Below are positions 10,505 to 20,944 of a stretch of 64,000 nucleotides of DNA, piece after piece. Position numbers and translations under genes: made by a program. The stretch comes from Liquidambar formosana. Its lineage: Eukaryota; Streptophyta; Magnoliopsida; Saxifragales; Altingiaceae. Numbering within the stretch: the stretch's first letter is position 1; every line of letters starts with the position of its first letter. Where the stretch lies: contig CM077832.1 of the NCBI GenBank assembly GCA_039720395.1, positions 19,191,850-19,255,849 of the forward strand, given 5' to 3'. The notes below the pieces were generated by a model. That model was not told the origin of the DNA. It did not search any database and was given only the letters and a program-made list of their open reading frames with translations.

Positions 10505-10670
10505 AATAAATACCGAGAACCAGACCGTTCCGTCCCGGTATTTTTCGGGACGGGACGGGACAATATTAAATTCGGTTCAATTCTGGTATTGATTTTCAAG
10601 TCCCAAATTACTTCGGGACAGGATGGAAATACCTCTGTCCCAGACCATCCCATACCGAGTTGCACCCCTA
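10505..10670. repeat. Right TIR and subterminal region of the hAT element
   Basis: It contains ACCGTTCCGTCCCGG, two joined GGGAC repeats, GTCCCAAATT, CTTCGGGACAGG and CTGTCCCAGACC, then the TIR ending in GTTGCACCCCTA. The GTCCC/GGGAC words echo the left end in both orientations. Confidence 0.65.
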
Positions 10671-10678
10671 TATAGAAG

Positions 10679-10786
10679 TAATTACTAATTTAATTCAAAA
10701 TATTAATATTTATTCATTATTGGTTTTTATTTATGACCTTTTAATTTTTTTATATGATTTTCCTTAAATTCCATTTCATCTCATAG
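10679..10786 (+). other. Probable intron of the DUF659 transposase gene
   Basis: The host sequence runs from a donor-like GTAATTAC next to the hAT target duplication to the acceptor TCTCATAG at 10786. Joining the exons at this point makes the YLDIE...VEDMNKYVEQ block continuous, which agrees with related proteins. Confidence 0.6.
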
Positions 10787-11028
10787 GTGGAAGACATGAA
10801 TAAATATGTTGAACAGATAAAGCTAATGTAGAAGACATATGGCTACACCATTATGTGTGATGGATGGATAGGAGGTCCAATAAAATTATCCATCATCAAC
10901 TTTATGGTATATTGTAAAGGGAAGACAATCTTCTTGAAGTCAGTAGATGCTTCGAACAAAATTAAGGACCATATGTATATTTATGGTTTGATGAGAGGTG
11001 TTGTGCAATCAATTGGTAGTAAACATGT
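10787..11028 (+). pseudogene. DUF659 transposase, catalytic-core exon (first half)
   Basis: The reading frame gives VEDMNKYVEQIKLM, a stop, then KTYGYTIMCDGWIGG, IINFMVYCKG, TIFLKSVDAS and KDHMYIYGLM. This is the heart of the DUF659 domain: the CDGW motif carries the first catalytic-type aspartate of plant hAT proteins and is well kept. The in-frame TAG near 10829 shows decay. The exon is cut at 11028 by the LTR element; the duplication CATGT lies in the HV codons before IVTDNGSNY, which begins at 17029. It belongs to the same gene as 2939-3746. Confidence 0.82.
11024..11028. repeat. Target-site duplication CATGT of the LTR element
   Basis: CATGT here and at 17020-17024. Removal of the element plus one copy restores the transposase frame (SKHVVQIVTDNG). 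Confidence 0.95.
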
Positions 11029-11124
11029 TGTGAGGACCCAAGTCTTGATTTATGAGAATTTTGGGTTAGGATGTGCTAAGGTAGGTTTTCGTGAGCCTAA
11101 CACTTCTTTTTGTGTATGTTGAGC

Positions 11125-11376
11125 AATATAGTTGACTACAGTGACTTATAGTCGACTATATTGCTAGGCAGAATTTCTTTTTGTGCATACTGAGTAATTT
11201 AGTTGACTGAAATGACTTATAGTCGGCTATATTATCAGGCAGAATCTCTTATTGTGCATGTTAAATAATTTAGCTGACTATAATGATTTACAGTCGGCTA
11301 TATTGTCAGGCAGAATGTTATAATACTTTATTTGGGGAGTTTTAGTCGACTATAACTTATTATAGTCGACTATAAC
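11125..11376. repeat. Cluster of TATAGTCGACTATA palindromes in the 5' LTR
   Basis: Eight TAGTCGACTA-like units lie in 250 bp, arranged as pairs about 15-20 bases apart. The last pair (11342-11376) includes a perfect 14-base palindrome TATAGTCGACTATA; the earlier pairs carry one or two changes (GTTGAC, GTCGGC). The pairs are spaced by ~75-bp repeats containing GGCAGAAT. The same array is in the 3' LTR at 14905-15156. Confidence 0.87.
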
Positions 11377-11446
11377 GCACGAATTTCAGTTTTGGGCTAG
11401 ATTTTAATGGGGTAAAAAGACCATCATACCCTTCACTTATACCCCA

Positions 11447-11455
11447 TTTATAAAC
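11447..11455 (+). promoter_or_regulatory. Putative TATA box of the 5' LTR
   Basis: TTTATAAAC lies about 70 bases after the palindrome cluster and about 40 bases before the GA-rich leader. Confidence 0.5.
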
Positions 11456-12223
11456 CCATCTTCTAGAGGGTTCTTACCCATCTTTCCAGTCGAGAGAGAA
11501 AGAGAGAGAGGAAGAGAAGGAGAAAGGGGGAGAGGCTCGACGGTGGCTCGTCGGAGCACGGTAGCCTCGGCTTGACACCGGCAAGCTCGGATCTAGCGTA
11601 TTTTGGCCTGATCTACACACGTATAGTTGTGGATTTGGATTTCTTCACTCTATTTTTGAGGTAGGGGCATTTTCTCATCTTAAACCATTGATGCATGGGG
11701 GTTTTGGGTTTAAATCATATAAAAATACATGTATTTGACATGCTTTGCATAAACATCATGCATGTGGTCATATTTTATGGGTTTTGATAAATTTTGGAAA
11801 ATCTAGGGTTTTGTATTATACCCTATTTGGACATATGCATGTTACATTTCAAACCCTCATATGATTTGGGGTACAATGGGTTGGTTTACATACCCCCTTT
11901 TTGTTATATTCTTGTTATTTATGAAACTCTTATATGTTTAAGGGTTTAAATGGGATGGTTTTTAAAACCTATTGGACTATTTTGTGTGGTTAGAATATTG
12001 GAGGTCATTTTTATATAAATGATTTGAAACCATTATATTGAAAATGGTTGGGAAATGATTATCATGATTTATGGAGTTATTTTATATGGTTTTCAAAGTA
12101 CAAACCTATCATGTAGTTTTTGGAAAATTTATATATAATTTTCCGGATTATGTGAGAATTATGGAAATTAATAAATGAAAAGAAAAAGTGATGATGATAT
12201 GGTGATGAGGGCTATTGGAGACA

Positions 12224-12400
12224 GGATTACTGCGGTCCCAAAGGAACGGGACGTCTTGCCGTGTTTTCCTATCCTTTAGTCCTGGGCTATGTGCCCGAAT
12301 AGAGGTTACTGTGGTCCCATGTAGGGATGTCTTGCCGTGTTTCCTCTTGAGGTTACTGCGGTCGCAGATAGGGATGTCTTGCCGTGTTTCCTCTTATTCC
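12224..12400 (+). repeat. Short tandem repeats in the 5' LTR (GCGGTCCC...CTTGCCGTGTT)
   Basis: Three units share TTACTG(C/T)GGTC, a G-rich middle, GA(C/T)GTCTTGCCGTG and TTTCCT. The first is longer; the last two are about 49 bases apart. The solo LTR at 6837 has a diverged version (8470-8640) and the minus LTR at 32512 has another (33040-33180), so this is an old and variable part of the family. Confidence 0.7.
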
Positions 12401-13241
12401 GTGCGCGAGGGCCCCGCATGACTTGGGGAGGATTTATCAGTTTAAAAGACTGATGTTATGGATTACCAGATATGGCGGATGATGGTTACTAGCTTATAAG
12501 GCTGTGATATGATATCAGAAAATGATGGTTAATTCATTTGTAAAATGATGATTTTGATAACAAATAACTTGAGTTATTTCTTACCTCTTTAAAAAGAAAA
12601 AGGGGTGTTGGTATTTAATGATTTAACTTCCGCAGTTATTTCGTTATACTTGTATCAGTTTTATTGACCGAAAAATTATATTGCAAACTAATCAATGGTT
12701 TTGCAGGGCTTTGGAAAAGTATATAAATTATGGTTTTTAAAACCTTGGATTATTTTGGGAAAATGTTTTCCTACTGAGCGTGTAGCTCATACCCCCACAG
12801 TTTTTCTTGCAGGTCATATTTTCAAAATAAAGCTTGACCTGGGGTTGGGAAGCACATCAACATGCGTGCATTCATATAGAAGATCATTGTGTTTTATTTC
12901 GGCTTTGAGCCTAGGCATGTATTAATATTAATTCATGGCCTGTAATAAAAAGATAAGTAGTGGATGCAGATGTGGATGAGACCCATGTGATTACGATACA
13001 GCTGGTAGTTTTATTTATTTTTGGAATAGTGTGTGGATGGTTGAAATAATTATAAATGGGTTTTCTACAGGTTTTATGATTAGTCGATAACTTGGTATGT
13101 CCTATTTACAAACGGGACCATGCCGGATTTTCTAAAAATGTTTTCAAAAGAATTATTTTTATTAAACATCCACCAAAATTGGCTTTAAAATTGATTTTCT
13201 CACTATATAACTAACGGTCCCTATTTCGGGTCGTTACAGAG

Positions 13242-13253
13242 TGGTATCAGAGC
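13242..13253 (+). promoter_or_regulatory. Primer-binding site (initiator Met tRNA)
   Basis: TGGTATCAGAGC begins three bases after the 5' LTR. It is the standard plant primer-binding site complementary to the 3' end of initiator Met tRNA. Confidence 0.9.
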
Positions 13254-14795
13254 TGGTTAGTAGATCCACATGGGTACATCCAGATATAATGACTGTCATG
13301 AGTTTAGAAATAATGCATATCCGTTGCATGCCTGTTTTACTGAGTCCTATATGTGCATAGTATTGCACAGTAGAGTTGTAGGAATGCATGTACTCGCTGT
13401 AGACTAGCGAGAGATTTCATTTGGGTTGGGTGCATATCATATTGCATCATGCATGGGGTATTGAAGAACCCGATGAAGTTGATGGTAGTAATTGCTGATC
13501 CTTAGCACAGTTGTGGATACGGGCACAGTTAGCCTTATTTGGATGAGGTTTAGAGCCTAGAATTTTCTTGAGCTTGGGATTGAGGGTTAGATTACACCCG
13601 TTTATGCGAGTTTCGTGAGTTTATTGTTTGATTTCCCTTTTTGTTGAGACACATAGTCTCATGGTTCCACGATGTGTTAGATCGTGTGTTCGGAAATGCG
13701 ATTAAGCTAGTCGTTTAGACTTAGACTATGCTTAGAGCTGCGACTTGAGGCGCATATTTATTTTGATTTATATATACGTGTATGTATATATAGATGTGTG
13801 GATGATATATGTGAATTGAATTATGATTGCGTCCACTTTGGAAATTGCATTGTATTGTGATGGCTTATTAAGGGGTGAATCCCATTTGTATTTGAGCTTG
13901 ATAAGTATGATTTACTAGCTCATTAGACTTCCTAATAAGGAATTAGTCGAAGTAAGTGATATAGATATAGTACTATCTATATAGATATTGTTGTGAAATG
14001 ATGTTTGAAAGGCTGTGAATATTTGTTTATGTATGTGTATATACATATGTAAGTGACCCTGATAGATTTAAAATCAGGTGTGATAAAGCGCGAATAGGAT
14101 TATACCTCTATTAGTTATATCGCTAGTGAAGCATCTAGCATGTGTGATACGTGAGCGTATCTATGTTGATAATGATGTTTGAAAGAATTGGATGTGTTGT
14201 GATATTGAGATGTGTATGTATTGAATGTATGTGTTGCGAATTTCCTTGTAATGGAAATGTGTAATTGTTTGATTGGTTTGACGCTTGGCTGGTGATGTGC
14301 CTTGTATTATGATTCGTGATGTGTTGTGATGTGCCATATGATGTGATGTGATGTGGTGTGAGCATTGTGTATAGTGTATATGTGTATATATACATATGTA
14401 TACATGTGTCGAAATATATGTTGATATATGTAATTAAACATATATGCTTGGCTGTCATTGGGATGTAATATTATTATCAATATCGATATGTAGATATATA
14501 GATATCGTATGTACATATATGTGTATACGTGGTTGAATTGTGATGTGATTTGAGTGATATGTATAGTTGTTATATATACATATGGTATTTGTTGATTGTG
14601 AGATTATCAGCTTAGTATGCGTCATATCAACCTTAAGAGGTGTTATCTCGTATCTAGTTATGACTAACATAGAAGTTTTATTGTATTTGTTAATCGCGTA
14701 TATAGCGATAGATGTTGGTTGAGAGTATCGATCGTTAGAGGTAGTCATCCATACTGCTAACGGGTTTGTGTGAAATTCGGGGACGAATTTCTTGT

Positions 14796-14807
14796 TAGGA
14801 GGGGGGA
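14796..14807 (+). promoter_or_regulatory. Polypurine tract
   Basis: TAGGAGGGGGGA lies immediately before the 3' LTR, after the typical GGGGACGAATTTC phrase. It is the expected primer site for plus-strand synthesis. Confidence 0.85.
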
Positions 14808-14808
14808 T

Positions 14809-17019
14809 TGTGAGGACCCAAGGGTTGATTTATGAGAATTTTGGGTTAGGATGTACTAAGGTAGGTTTTCGTGAGCCTAACACTTCTTTTTGTGTATGTT
14901 GAGCAATATAGTTGACTACAGTGACTTATAGTCGACTATATTGCTAGGCAGAATTTCTTTTTGTGCATACTGAGTAATTTAGTTGACTGAAATGACTTAT
15001 AGTCGGCTATATTATCAGGCAGAATCTCTTATTGTGCATGTTAAATAATTTAGCTGACTATAATGATTTACAGTCGGCTATATTGTCAGGCAGAATGTTA
15101 TAATACTTTATTTGGGGAGTTTTAGTCGACTATAACTTATTATAGTCGACTATAACGCACGAATTTCAGTTTTTGGGCTAGATTTTAATGGGGTAAAAAG
15201 ACCATCATACCCTTCACTTATACCCCATTTATAAACCCATCTTCTAGAGGGTTCTTACCCATCTTTCTAGTCGAGAGAGAAAGAGAGAGAGGAAGAGAAG
15301 GAGAAAGGGGGAGAGGCTCGACGGTGGCTCGCCGGAGCACGGTAGCCTCGGCTCGACACCGGCAAGCTCGGATCTAGCGTATTTTGGCCTGATCTACACA
15401 CGTATGGTTGTGGATTTGGATTTCTTCACTCTATTTTTGAGGTAGGGGCATTTTCTCATCTTAAACCATTGATGCATGGGGGTTTTGGGTTTAAATCATA
15501 TAAAAATACATGTATTTGACATGCTTTGCATAAACATCATGCATGTGGTCATATTTTATGGGTTTTGATAAATTTTGGAAAATCTAGGGTTTTGTATTAT
15601 ACCCTATTTGGACATATGCATGTTACATTTCAAACCCTCATATGATTTGGGGTACAATGGGTTGGTTTACATACCCCCTTTGTGTTATATTCTTATTATT
15701 TATGAAACTCTTATATGTTTAAGGGTTTAAATGGGATGGTTTTTAAAACCTATTGGACTATTTTGTGTGGTTGGAATATTAGAGGTCATTTTTATATAAA
15801 TGATTTGAAACCATTATATTGAAAATGGTTGGGAAATGATTATCATGATTTATGGAGTTATTTTATATGGTTTTCAAAGTACAAACCTATCATGTAGTTT
15901 TTGGAAAATTTATATATAATTTTCCGGATTATGTGAGAATTATGGAAATTAATAAATGAAAAGAAAAAGTGATGATGATATGGTGATGAGGGCTACTGGA
16001 GACAGGATTACTGCGGTCCCAAAGGAACGGGACGTCTTGCCGTGTTTTCCTATCCTTTAGTCCTGGGCTATGTGCCCGAATAGAGGTTACTGCGGTCCCA
16101 TGTAGGGATGTCTTGCCGTGTTTCCTCTTGAGGTTACTGCGGTCCCAGATAGGGATGTCTTGCCGTGTTTCCTCTTATTCCACGCGCAAGGGCCCCGCAT
16201 GACTTGGGGAGGATTTATCAGTTTAAAAGACTGATGTTATAGATTGCCAGATATGGCGGATGATAGTTACTAGCTTATAAGGCTGTGATATGATATCAGA
16301 AAATGATGGTTAATTCATTTGTAAAATGATGATTTTGATAACAAATAACTTGAGTTATTTCATACCTCTTTAAAAAGAAAAAGGGGTGTTGGTATTTAAT
16401 GATTTAACTTCCGCAGTTATTTCGTTATACTTGTATCAGTTTTATTGACCGAAAAATTATATTGCAAACTAATCAATGGTTTTGCAGGGCTTTGGAAAAA
16501 TATATAAATTATGATTTTTAAAACCTTGGATTATTTTGGGAAAATGTTTTCCTACTGAGCGTGTAGCTCATCCCCCCACAGTTTTTCTTGCAGGTCATAT
16601 TTTCAAAATAAAGCTTGACCTGGGGTTGGGAAGCACATCAACATGCGTGCATTCATATAGAAGATCATTGTGTTTTATTTCGGCTTTGAGCCTAGGCATG
16701 TATTAATATTAATTCATGGCCTGTAATAAAAAGATAAGTAGTGGATGCAGATGTGGATGAGACCCATGTGATTACGATACAGCTGGTAGTTTTATTTATT
16801 TTTGGAATAGTGTGTGGATGGTTGAAATAATTATAAATGGGTTTTCTACAGGTTTTATGATTAGTCGATAACTTGGTATGTCCTATTTACAAACGGGACT
16901 ATGCCGGATTTTCTAAAAATGTTTTCAAAAGAATTATTTTTATTAAACATCCACTAAAATTGGCTTTAAAATTGATTTTCTCACTATATAACTAACGGTC
17001 CCTATTTCGGGTCGTTACA
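14809..17019 (+). repeat. 3' LTR
   Basis: It has the same structure as the 5' LTR and differs at scattered single positions and by one added T near 15173. The palindrome cluster (14905-15156) is unchanged between the two copies as far as I can see. Confidence 0.93.
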
Positions 17020-17640
17020 CATGTTGTCCAGATAGTGACTGATAATGGCAGCAATTATAAAAAAGCGAGGCAGTTGTTAATGGAAAAATATAATTTATAC
17101 TGGACGTCCTGCGCTGCTCATTATATTGACCTCATATTTAAAAGGATTGCGGATAAAAAAGCTGCTAAAAAGGTGACAACTGATGGAAGGATGATCACAA
17201 ACTTTATATACAACCACAATTGGTTGTTGGCACAGATGAGAGCATTTTGTAGAGGAAACATTGTGCGACCGGGTGTCACTCGGTTTGCCATAAATTTTAT
17301 TGCACTCGACAGCCTATCTAAGAGAAAAGCGGGCTTAAAATCCTTGTTCACTTTTGATGAATGGAATGAACATCCACTGAATAGAATGCAAATAGGCCGT
17401 TGGGTTGAATCATTGATTCTAAACCACTCTTTCTGGGCTAAGGTTGTAAAAATATGTAATATTTATGAGCCTTTTTACCAACTTTTGCGCATTGTTGATA
17501 GTGAAGTATACCTGACCTTGGGTGTAGTATATCAAGCATTCCAAGTAACGAAAGAGGCCCTCGAAACAACTAATCAGAATGTGATATAGGTTTTAAAAGC
17601 TATAAGGGAGTGCTAGGACAAATCAATCGATAATCCTTTA
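17020..17640 (+). pseudogene. DUF659 transposase, catalytic core (second half)
   Basis: The frame gives IVTDNGSNYKKA (second catalytic-type aspartate), LYWTSCAAHYIDLIF (CAAH motif), the RPGVTRFA block and a hAT middle region with WAKVVKICNIYEPFYQLLRIVD. These are standard motifs in order for plant DUF659/hAT proteins. The 184-aa stretch up to 17589 is open; a TAG at 17587 interrupts, and the next residues (VLKAIRE, DKSIDNPLL) still match the expected continuation. It is followed by intron-like AT-rich DNA to about 17815. Confidence 0.88.
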
Positions 17641-17814
17641 TTGTTGAAAGGTATAATTTATATATTATAAATTTCTAAGTTAAATTCCTATATCTAAAAT
17701 TATATATAATAATTTATATATCTTATTTGTTATTTGTTATTTGTTCGTTTGTTACACACTTGCACCATACAAAGTGAAACTAATTAAATTGTATATTTGT
17801 ATTTGATATGAATG

Positions 17815-18440
17815 CTAGCATACTACCTGTTTGCCAAAGTATCGATACAATAATAACATTAGTCACAACCAAGAGTTAACTGATGCAGTGCTTGAGGTCT
17901 CCCAAAAGTTGGAACCAACCTCTAACAGGGGTGGAGAAATTGGAAATGAGATAACACTACAACAATAACTATCAAAGTTTATATTTTAATATTTATTTTA
18001 TTTAATCACTGATGAAAAGGTTGCACTTATAGATTATAATGTTTCGAAAAGCTAAAGGTAGATTTGGAGAGAAACTCGCAATTGCATCAAGAGAAAGCAT
18101 AACAGCTAGTGCGTATAGAACTATATAGAACTATATAGACTACTAACAAATTTGTTAACTTATAAATTTTAAAGTTGTAAATATAAAATTAATAGTTTCA
18201 TTTTAATATGGGCAGTTGACTAGTGAGATATGTATGGGGTTTCTATTCCAACATTGAGAGCATTGGTAATGAAGATATTGTCACAAACATGCTCCTCTTT
18301 AGCTTGTGAAAGGAACTAGAGCACGTTTTCCTTAATACATAAAAAAAACACAATCGACTAGTGTACGAAAGGTTTGAAAAGCTAGTATTTTGTTATTACA
18401 ACATGAGTCTGAGGGTCAGAGATATGGAAGCTGAGAGGGA
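17815..18440 (+). pseudogene. DUF659 transposase, pre-dimerisation and hAT dimerisation region (broken)
   Basis: In several frames one can read YYLFAK, NQELTDAVLEVSQKLEP, then after more intron-like DNA YGVSIPTLRALVMKILSQT, CSSLACERN, STFSLIHKK and ERFEKLVFCYYNMSLR. The ACERNWS-like and YYNMRL-like motifs mark the C-terminal hAT dimerisation domain. Stops and frame changes occur between them. The last part is in the same frame as the open stretch that follows. Confidence 0.78.
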
Positions 18441-19215
18441 CAATGCAGCAAAGTTAGAGCTTCTAAATCTGCCTGATATATTAATTGAAATAAGAGAGGA
18501 TAATGAGAATCCTCTTTACAAGTGCATTAGGCCCTCACATATGGATGGTCCAGATGGTGAACCTGATCCGAAGATGGCAGAAAAATCTCAAAACCTTGGA
18601 ATTAATGTCCAAAGAGTAATAGCTAAGGAGGTTTTATCAAGTAAGGATGCAATGAGAACAGACTTGGTGCATTCTAAGTCTTTTGACTCTTCTGATACCG
18701 ATACAAGAGGTGAGGATAGTGATGGAACTGATGATGGGGACAATGATGGAGGAAGGGGTGGAAATTATGGACCTGGAAATAGTCTGAGGCCATTATTGAG
18801 TCTTTTTACTTGTGAAGTGGATTTCACACATGTGACACAGGATGAGGACCATGACTTTAGGAAAGTAGGGCCAAATATCGGGACAATAAGCAAATATTAT
18901 TCGAAGAAAAAACGGGGACAAAACACAAGCAGCCAACAAGATGTAGATTTCCTTTCCTCAAACTTTGAGTCTATGAGTATGGGATCAAAGCAAAGTTATT
19001 TTGAGTATAGAACAGACTCAAGCCAAGATACCGATCCCTATCACAACCCATATGGGAAGGCCCAATATAACACCAATCCTTTAGGGGCTTATATCCGTAG
19101 CCAACAATATCCATATAATCAACCTCCTAGTTATATGCCCAATCCATATTTAATGTATCCATCAGTCCCACCAAATACAAATATAATCCCAAGATTTTCG
19201 GCATCACCAAATTAG
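18361..19215 (+). pseudogene. End of the hAT domain plus acidic and Pro/Tyr-rich C-terminal tail
   Basis: A 284-aa open stretch. Its first ~45 residues complete the hAT dimerisation domain (VYERFEKLVFCYYNMSLRVRDME). Then come a region with LELLNLPDILIEIRED, a D/G-rich segment (DSSDTDTRGEDSDGTDDGDN, about residues 117-136) and a tail rich in Tyr, Pro, Gln and Asn (QQYPYNQPPSYMPNPYLMYP). Such low-complexity tails are seen in many plant DUF659 proteins; the role is unknown. The internal methionine is only the first ATG of the open part and not a real start. After the stop at 19213 the same frame remains protein-like (DLSPLRILQ, YDRHLENFLLNYANFMMWQ) up to about 19440, so the original protein was longer. 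Confidence 0.72.
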
Positions 19216-19689
19216 GTGTAAAATGAAGTTGCACCTCCTGAGACTGGTTAACCAGATCTATCGCCACTTAGAATCCTACAGCATTGTTCTACTAAAAAAT
19301 ATGACCGTCATTTAGAGAATTTCCTATTGAATTATGCTAATTTTATGATGTGGCAAAACTATTGTCGTAATATTACCACTATGGAAAGACAGTATAAGGA
19401 TAAGAATGATGATTTTAAACCACCAAAGAACTCCATGTAGTACTAAACTACTAATGTGACTATGTAAGTATATAAGAGTTTATTGTGTAAATGATAAATA
19501 TTTACAAATTTTAATCTCATATGACATTTGAATGTTAAATTTGCATAAATTTCTAATTTTCACATATTTATTTTCTCATCGTATCACACTGTTTATACCC
19601 TACACAACACATACTTGTGTTATACACATTTAAATTGCAATATTTTGATGCTAGATTGTGTATTAGAGTCTAAATCATTGTTTCCCAGA

Positions 19690-19830
19690 GTTTCAATAAA
19701 AATATCTGTGTTTAAATCATAATATCCACCATATCTTTAAAGTGATATCGATATTGTCGATATATCTAACGATATATCCGATATATCCACATTTTTTTAC
19801 CCTCGATATATCCATCAATATCGATATAAA
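19690..19830. repeat. CGATATATC-rich block, right copy
   Basis: Repeated GATATATC, CGATATTG and TCGATATA words, like those at 655-885. It lies just outside the end of the DUF659 gene. Confidence 0.45.
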
Positions 19831-20304
19831 AGTCTTTGCTTACACCACTTATGTGGTGTATATCTATAAATACACCCCTATTTTCATGAGAAATGGGTTC
19901 CCTCTCTCAAAGATGGGGAAACACCACAAAAAGAGGTCTCTCTCTCCCTTTCATTTCCTCTCCTCCACTACCAACCACATCTATCCATAACAGTCATGAT
20001 GAGCAAAAGAGCGCGTGCTACACCTCATGTGCTGTTGGCCTCTCCTACATTTGAACTCAACCTTTGTTCATTCACATTTTTGGGGTATCTACAACTATAT
20101 AAGTCTACAAGTATATAAGTTAAGTATAGAAGGTAAAAAAGTAAAATTATAGTTGGGGTGGAGCGGGACATGCTTAAACCATAACCGACCCATACCCGAC
20201 TCAAAAAATCAAAATTTACCCCGAACGCCCAAAAAATTTGCTAAAAGCCAGCCCTACATGGGTGGGGTGAGTCAACTATTAAAGGTAAATCTCTGGAATG
20301 ACAT
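19831..20304. other. No gene recognised
   Basis: TC-rich and AT-rich DNA. Around 20150-20280 there are GGGTGGAGCGGG and ACCCATACCCGAC words similar to hAT subterminal repeats, but no matching end was found. Confidence 0.35.
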
Positions 20305-20493
20305 TTACCTTCAAAATATGATGGCATTTTCGGCCTCAAACCTTTGTTATTCACTTTTTTTTTAGCTTAATATGCAAAAACATGTAGACACTAGACAGTG
20401 TACAAGTTATGGAGGAGACTTGAACTTGAGTCCGTAATCCAACCTCCTGCAGACATTACCAACAATAGTACCTAGCATCTTTAATTTAGACTC

Positions 20494-20527
<34 letters not shown>

Positions 20528-20940
20528 TTAGATGGTTGCTCACCTTGCAATTGTGAAATTAAGAGCTGCCTTAAAAGATGCGGAATAAGAATTACCAAGC
20601 TTAAAATGAATGAATGGAGGAACAAAGATAAACTAAGGGAATTAAAAAAAAAATTGTTTCTTATCTTCTATTAAACCACAAAAATGAAGGTGAAAGTCAT
20701 AACTTTCTTTTTTTTTTTTTAATAAAAGAAAATGAAATAGCAGACCTGGTGCTGAAGAGCTTGACCATGGAACCAAGGAGATTCGAAAGGGCATTGTCAG
20801 CTGGGTAATGCCATTAACAAGAAGGTGACATACAAAATTTCCATCGTAGGGGACATTAAATTGTGGTCGAAAACCAAAGCAAGCTGTGTAGAATCTCACA
20901 ACCTTGCGATTACATTTCTGCCTTTCCAACCTCATCTTCT
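20305..20940 (-). pseudogene. UTP23: UTP23-like small-subunit processome gene (PIN domain), copy 1, broken
   Basis: On the minus strand from 20935 the frame begins MRLERQKCNRKVVRFYTACFG and continues FRPQFNVPYDGNFVCHLLVNG. This matches the start of plant UTP23 proteins, PIN-fold factors needed for 18S rRNA processing. Just after, a shift of one base gives PADNALSNLLGS, MVKLFSTRSAI, the next UTP23 block; so there is a frameshift near 20820. A second exon (about 20544-20606) reads SYSASFKAALNFTIAR and ends at a good donor (AAG/GTGAGC). A third piece (about 20405-20455) follows an acceptor-like TCTGCAG. Introns are partly kept, so this is a decayed duplicate, not a processed copy. A second diverged copy lies at 30440-36020. 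Confidence 0.75.
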
Positions 20941-20944
20941 ATAT

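Larger units (their letters stand above)
3747..10670 (+). mobile_element. Ac-like hAT DNA transposon, degenerate, carrying a solo LTR
   Basis: The ends are imperfect terminal inverted repeats: TAGAGGTGCAACTTGGT on the left, and on the right the complement of TAGGGGTGCAACTCGGT. They are flanked by a 7/8 target duplication. Without the solo LTR and its 5-bp duplication the element is about 4.3 kb, close to the size of maize Ac. Inside are a GC-rich leader (about 4130-4460), a transposase pseudogene in + orientation (4981 to about 9606) and subterminal GGGACGGGAC clusters at both ends. The element sits at the exon/intron edge of the DUF659 transposase gene, so it is younger than that gene. Its transposase is broken and the copy cannot be autonomous. 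Confidence 0.88.
11029..13238 (+). repeat. 5' LTR
   Basis: It begins TGTGAGGACCCAAG and ends TCGGGTCGTTACA. Inside are a palindrome cluster (11125-11376), a TATA-like site (11447), a GA-rich leader (about 11493-11535), three GGTTACTGCGGTC-type repeats (12224-12400) and the TACTGAGC/GTAGCTCA block (about 12772-12790). Confidence 0.93.
13239..14808 (+). other. Non-coding interior of the LTR element
   Basis: After the primer site there is no gag, protease, polymerase or integrase motif in any frame. The right half (about 14130-14760) is rich in TGTGATGTG and GTATATACATATG words. The three long minus-strand open frames here (107, 69 and 97 aa) are H/T/I/Y-rich translations of those words and are not credible proteins. 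The interior may hold packaging or dimerisation signals; none can be shown. Confidence 0.75.
11029..17019 (+). mobile_element. Non-autonomous Ty3/gypsy-like LTR retrotransposon (5.99 kb)
   Basis: Two LTRs of 2210 and 2211 bp (11029-13238 and 14809-17019) flank a 1570-bp interior that starts with a Met-tRNA primer-binding site and ends with a G-rich polypurine tract. No gag or pol frame is present. The 3' interior phrase ATTCGGGGACGAATTTC is the usual tail of plant Ty3/gypsy elements, which gives the superfamily. Large LTRs with a short non-coding interior fit the LARD-like or other non-autonomous class. By eye the LTRs differ at about two dozen positions plus one single-base indel, roughly 1%, so the insertion is fairly young. 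It must have relied on proteins of another element. Confidence 0.92.

Noticed and set aside
14135..14748. Three long minus-strand open frames rich in His, Thr, Ile and Tyr
   Set aside because: Translations of TGTGATGTG/TATATACATATG low-complexity DNA in the LTR-element interior.
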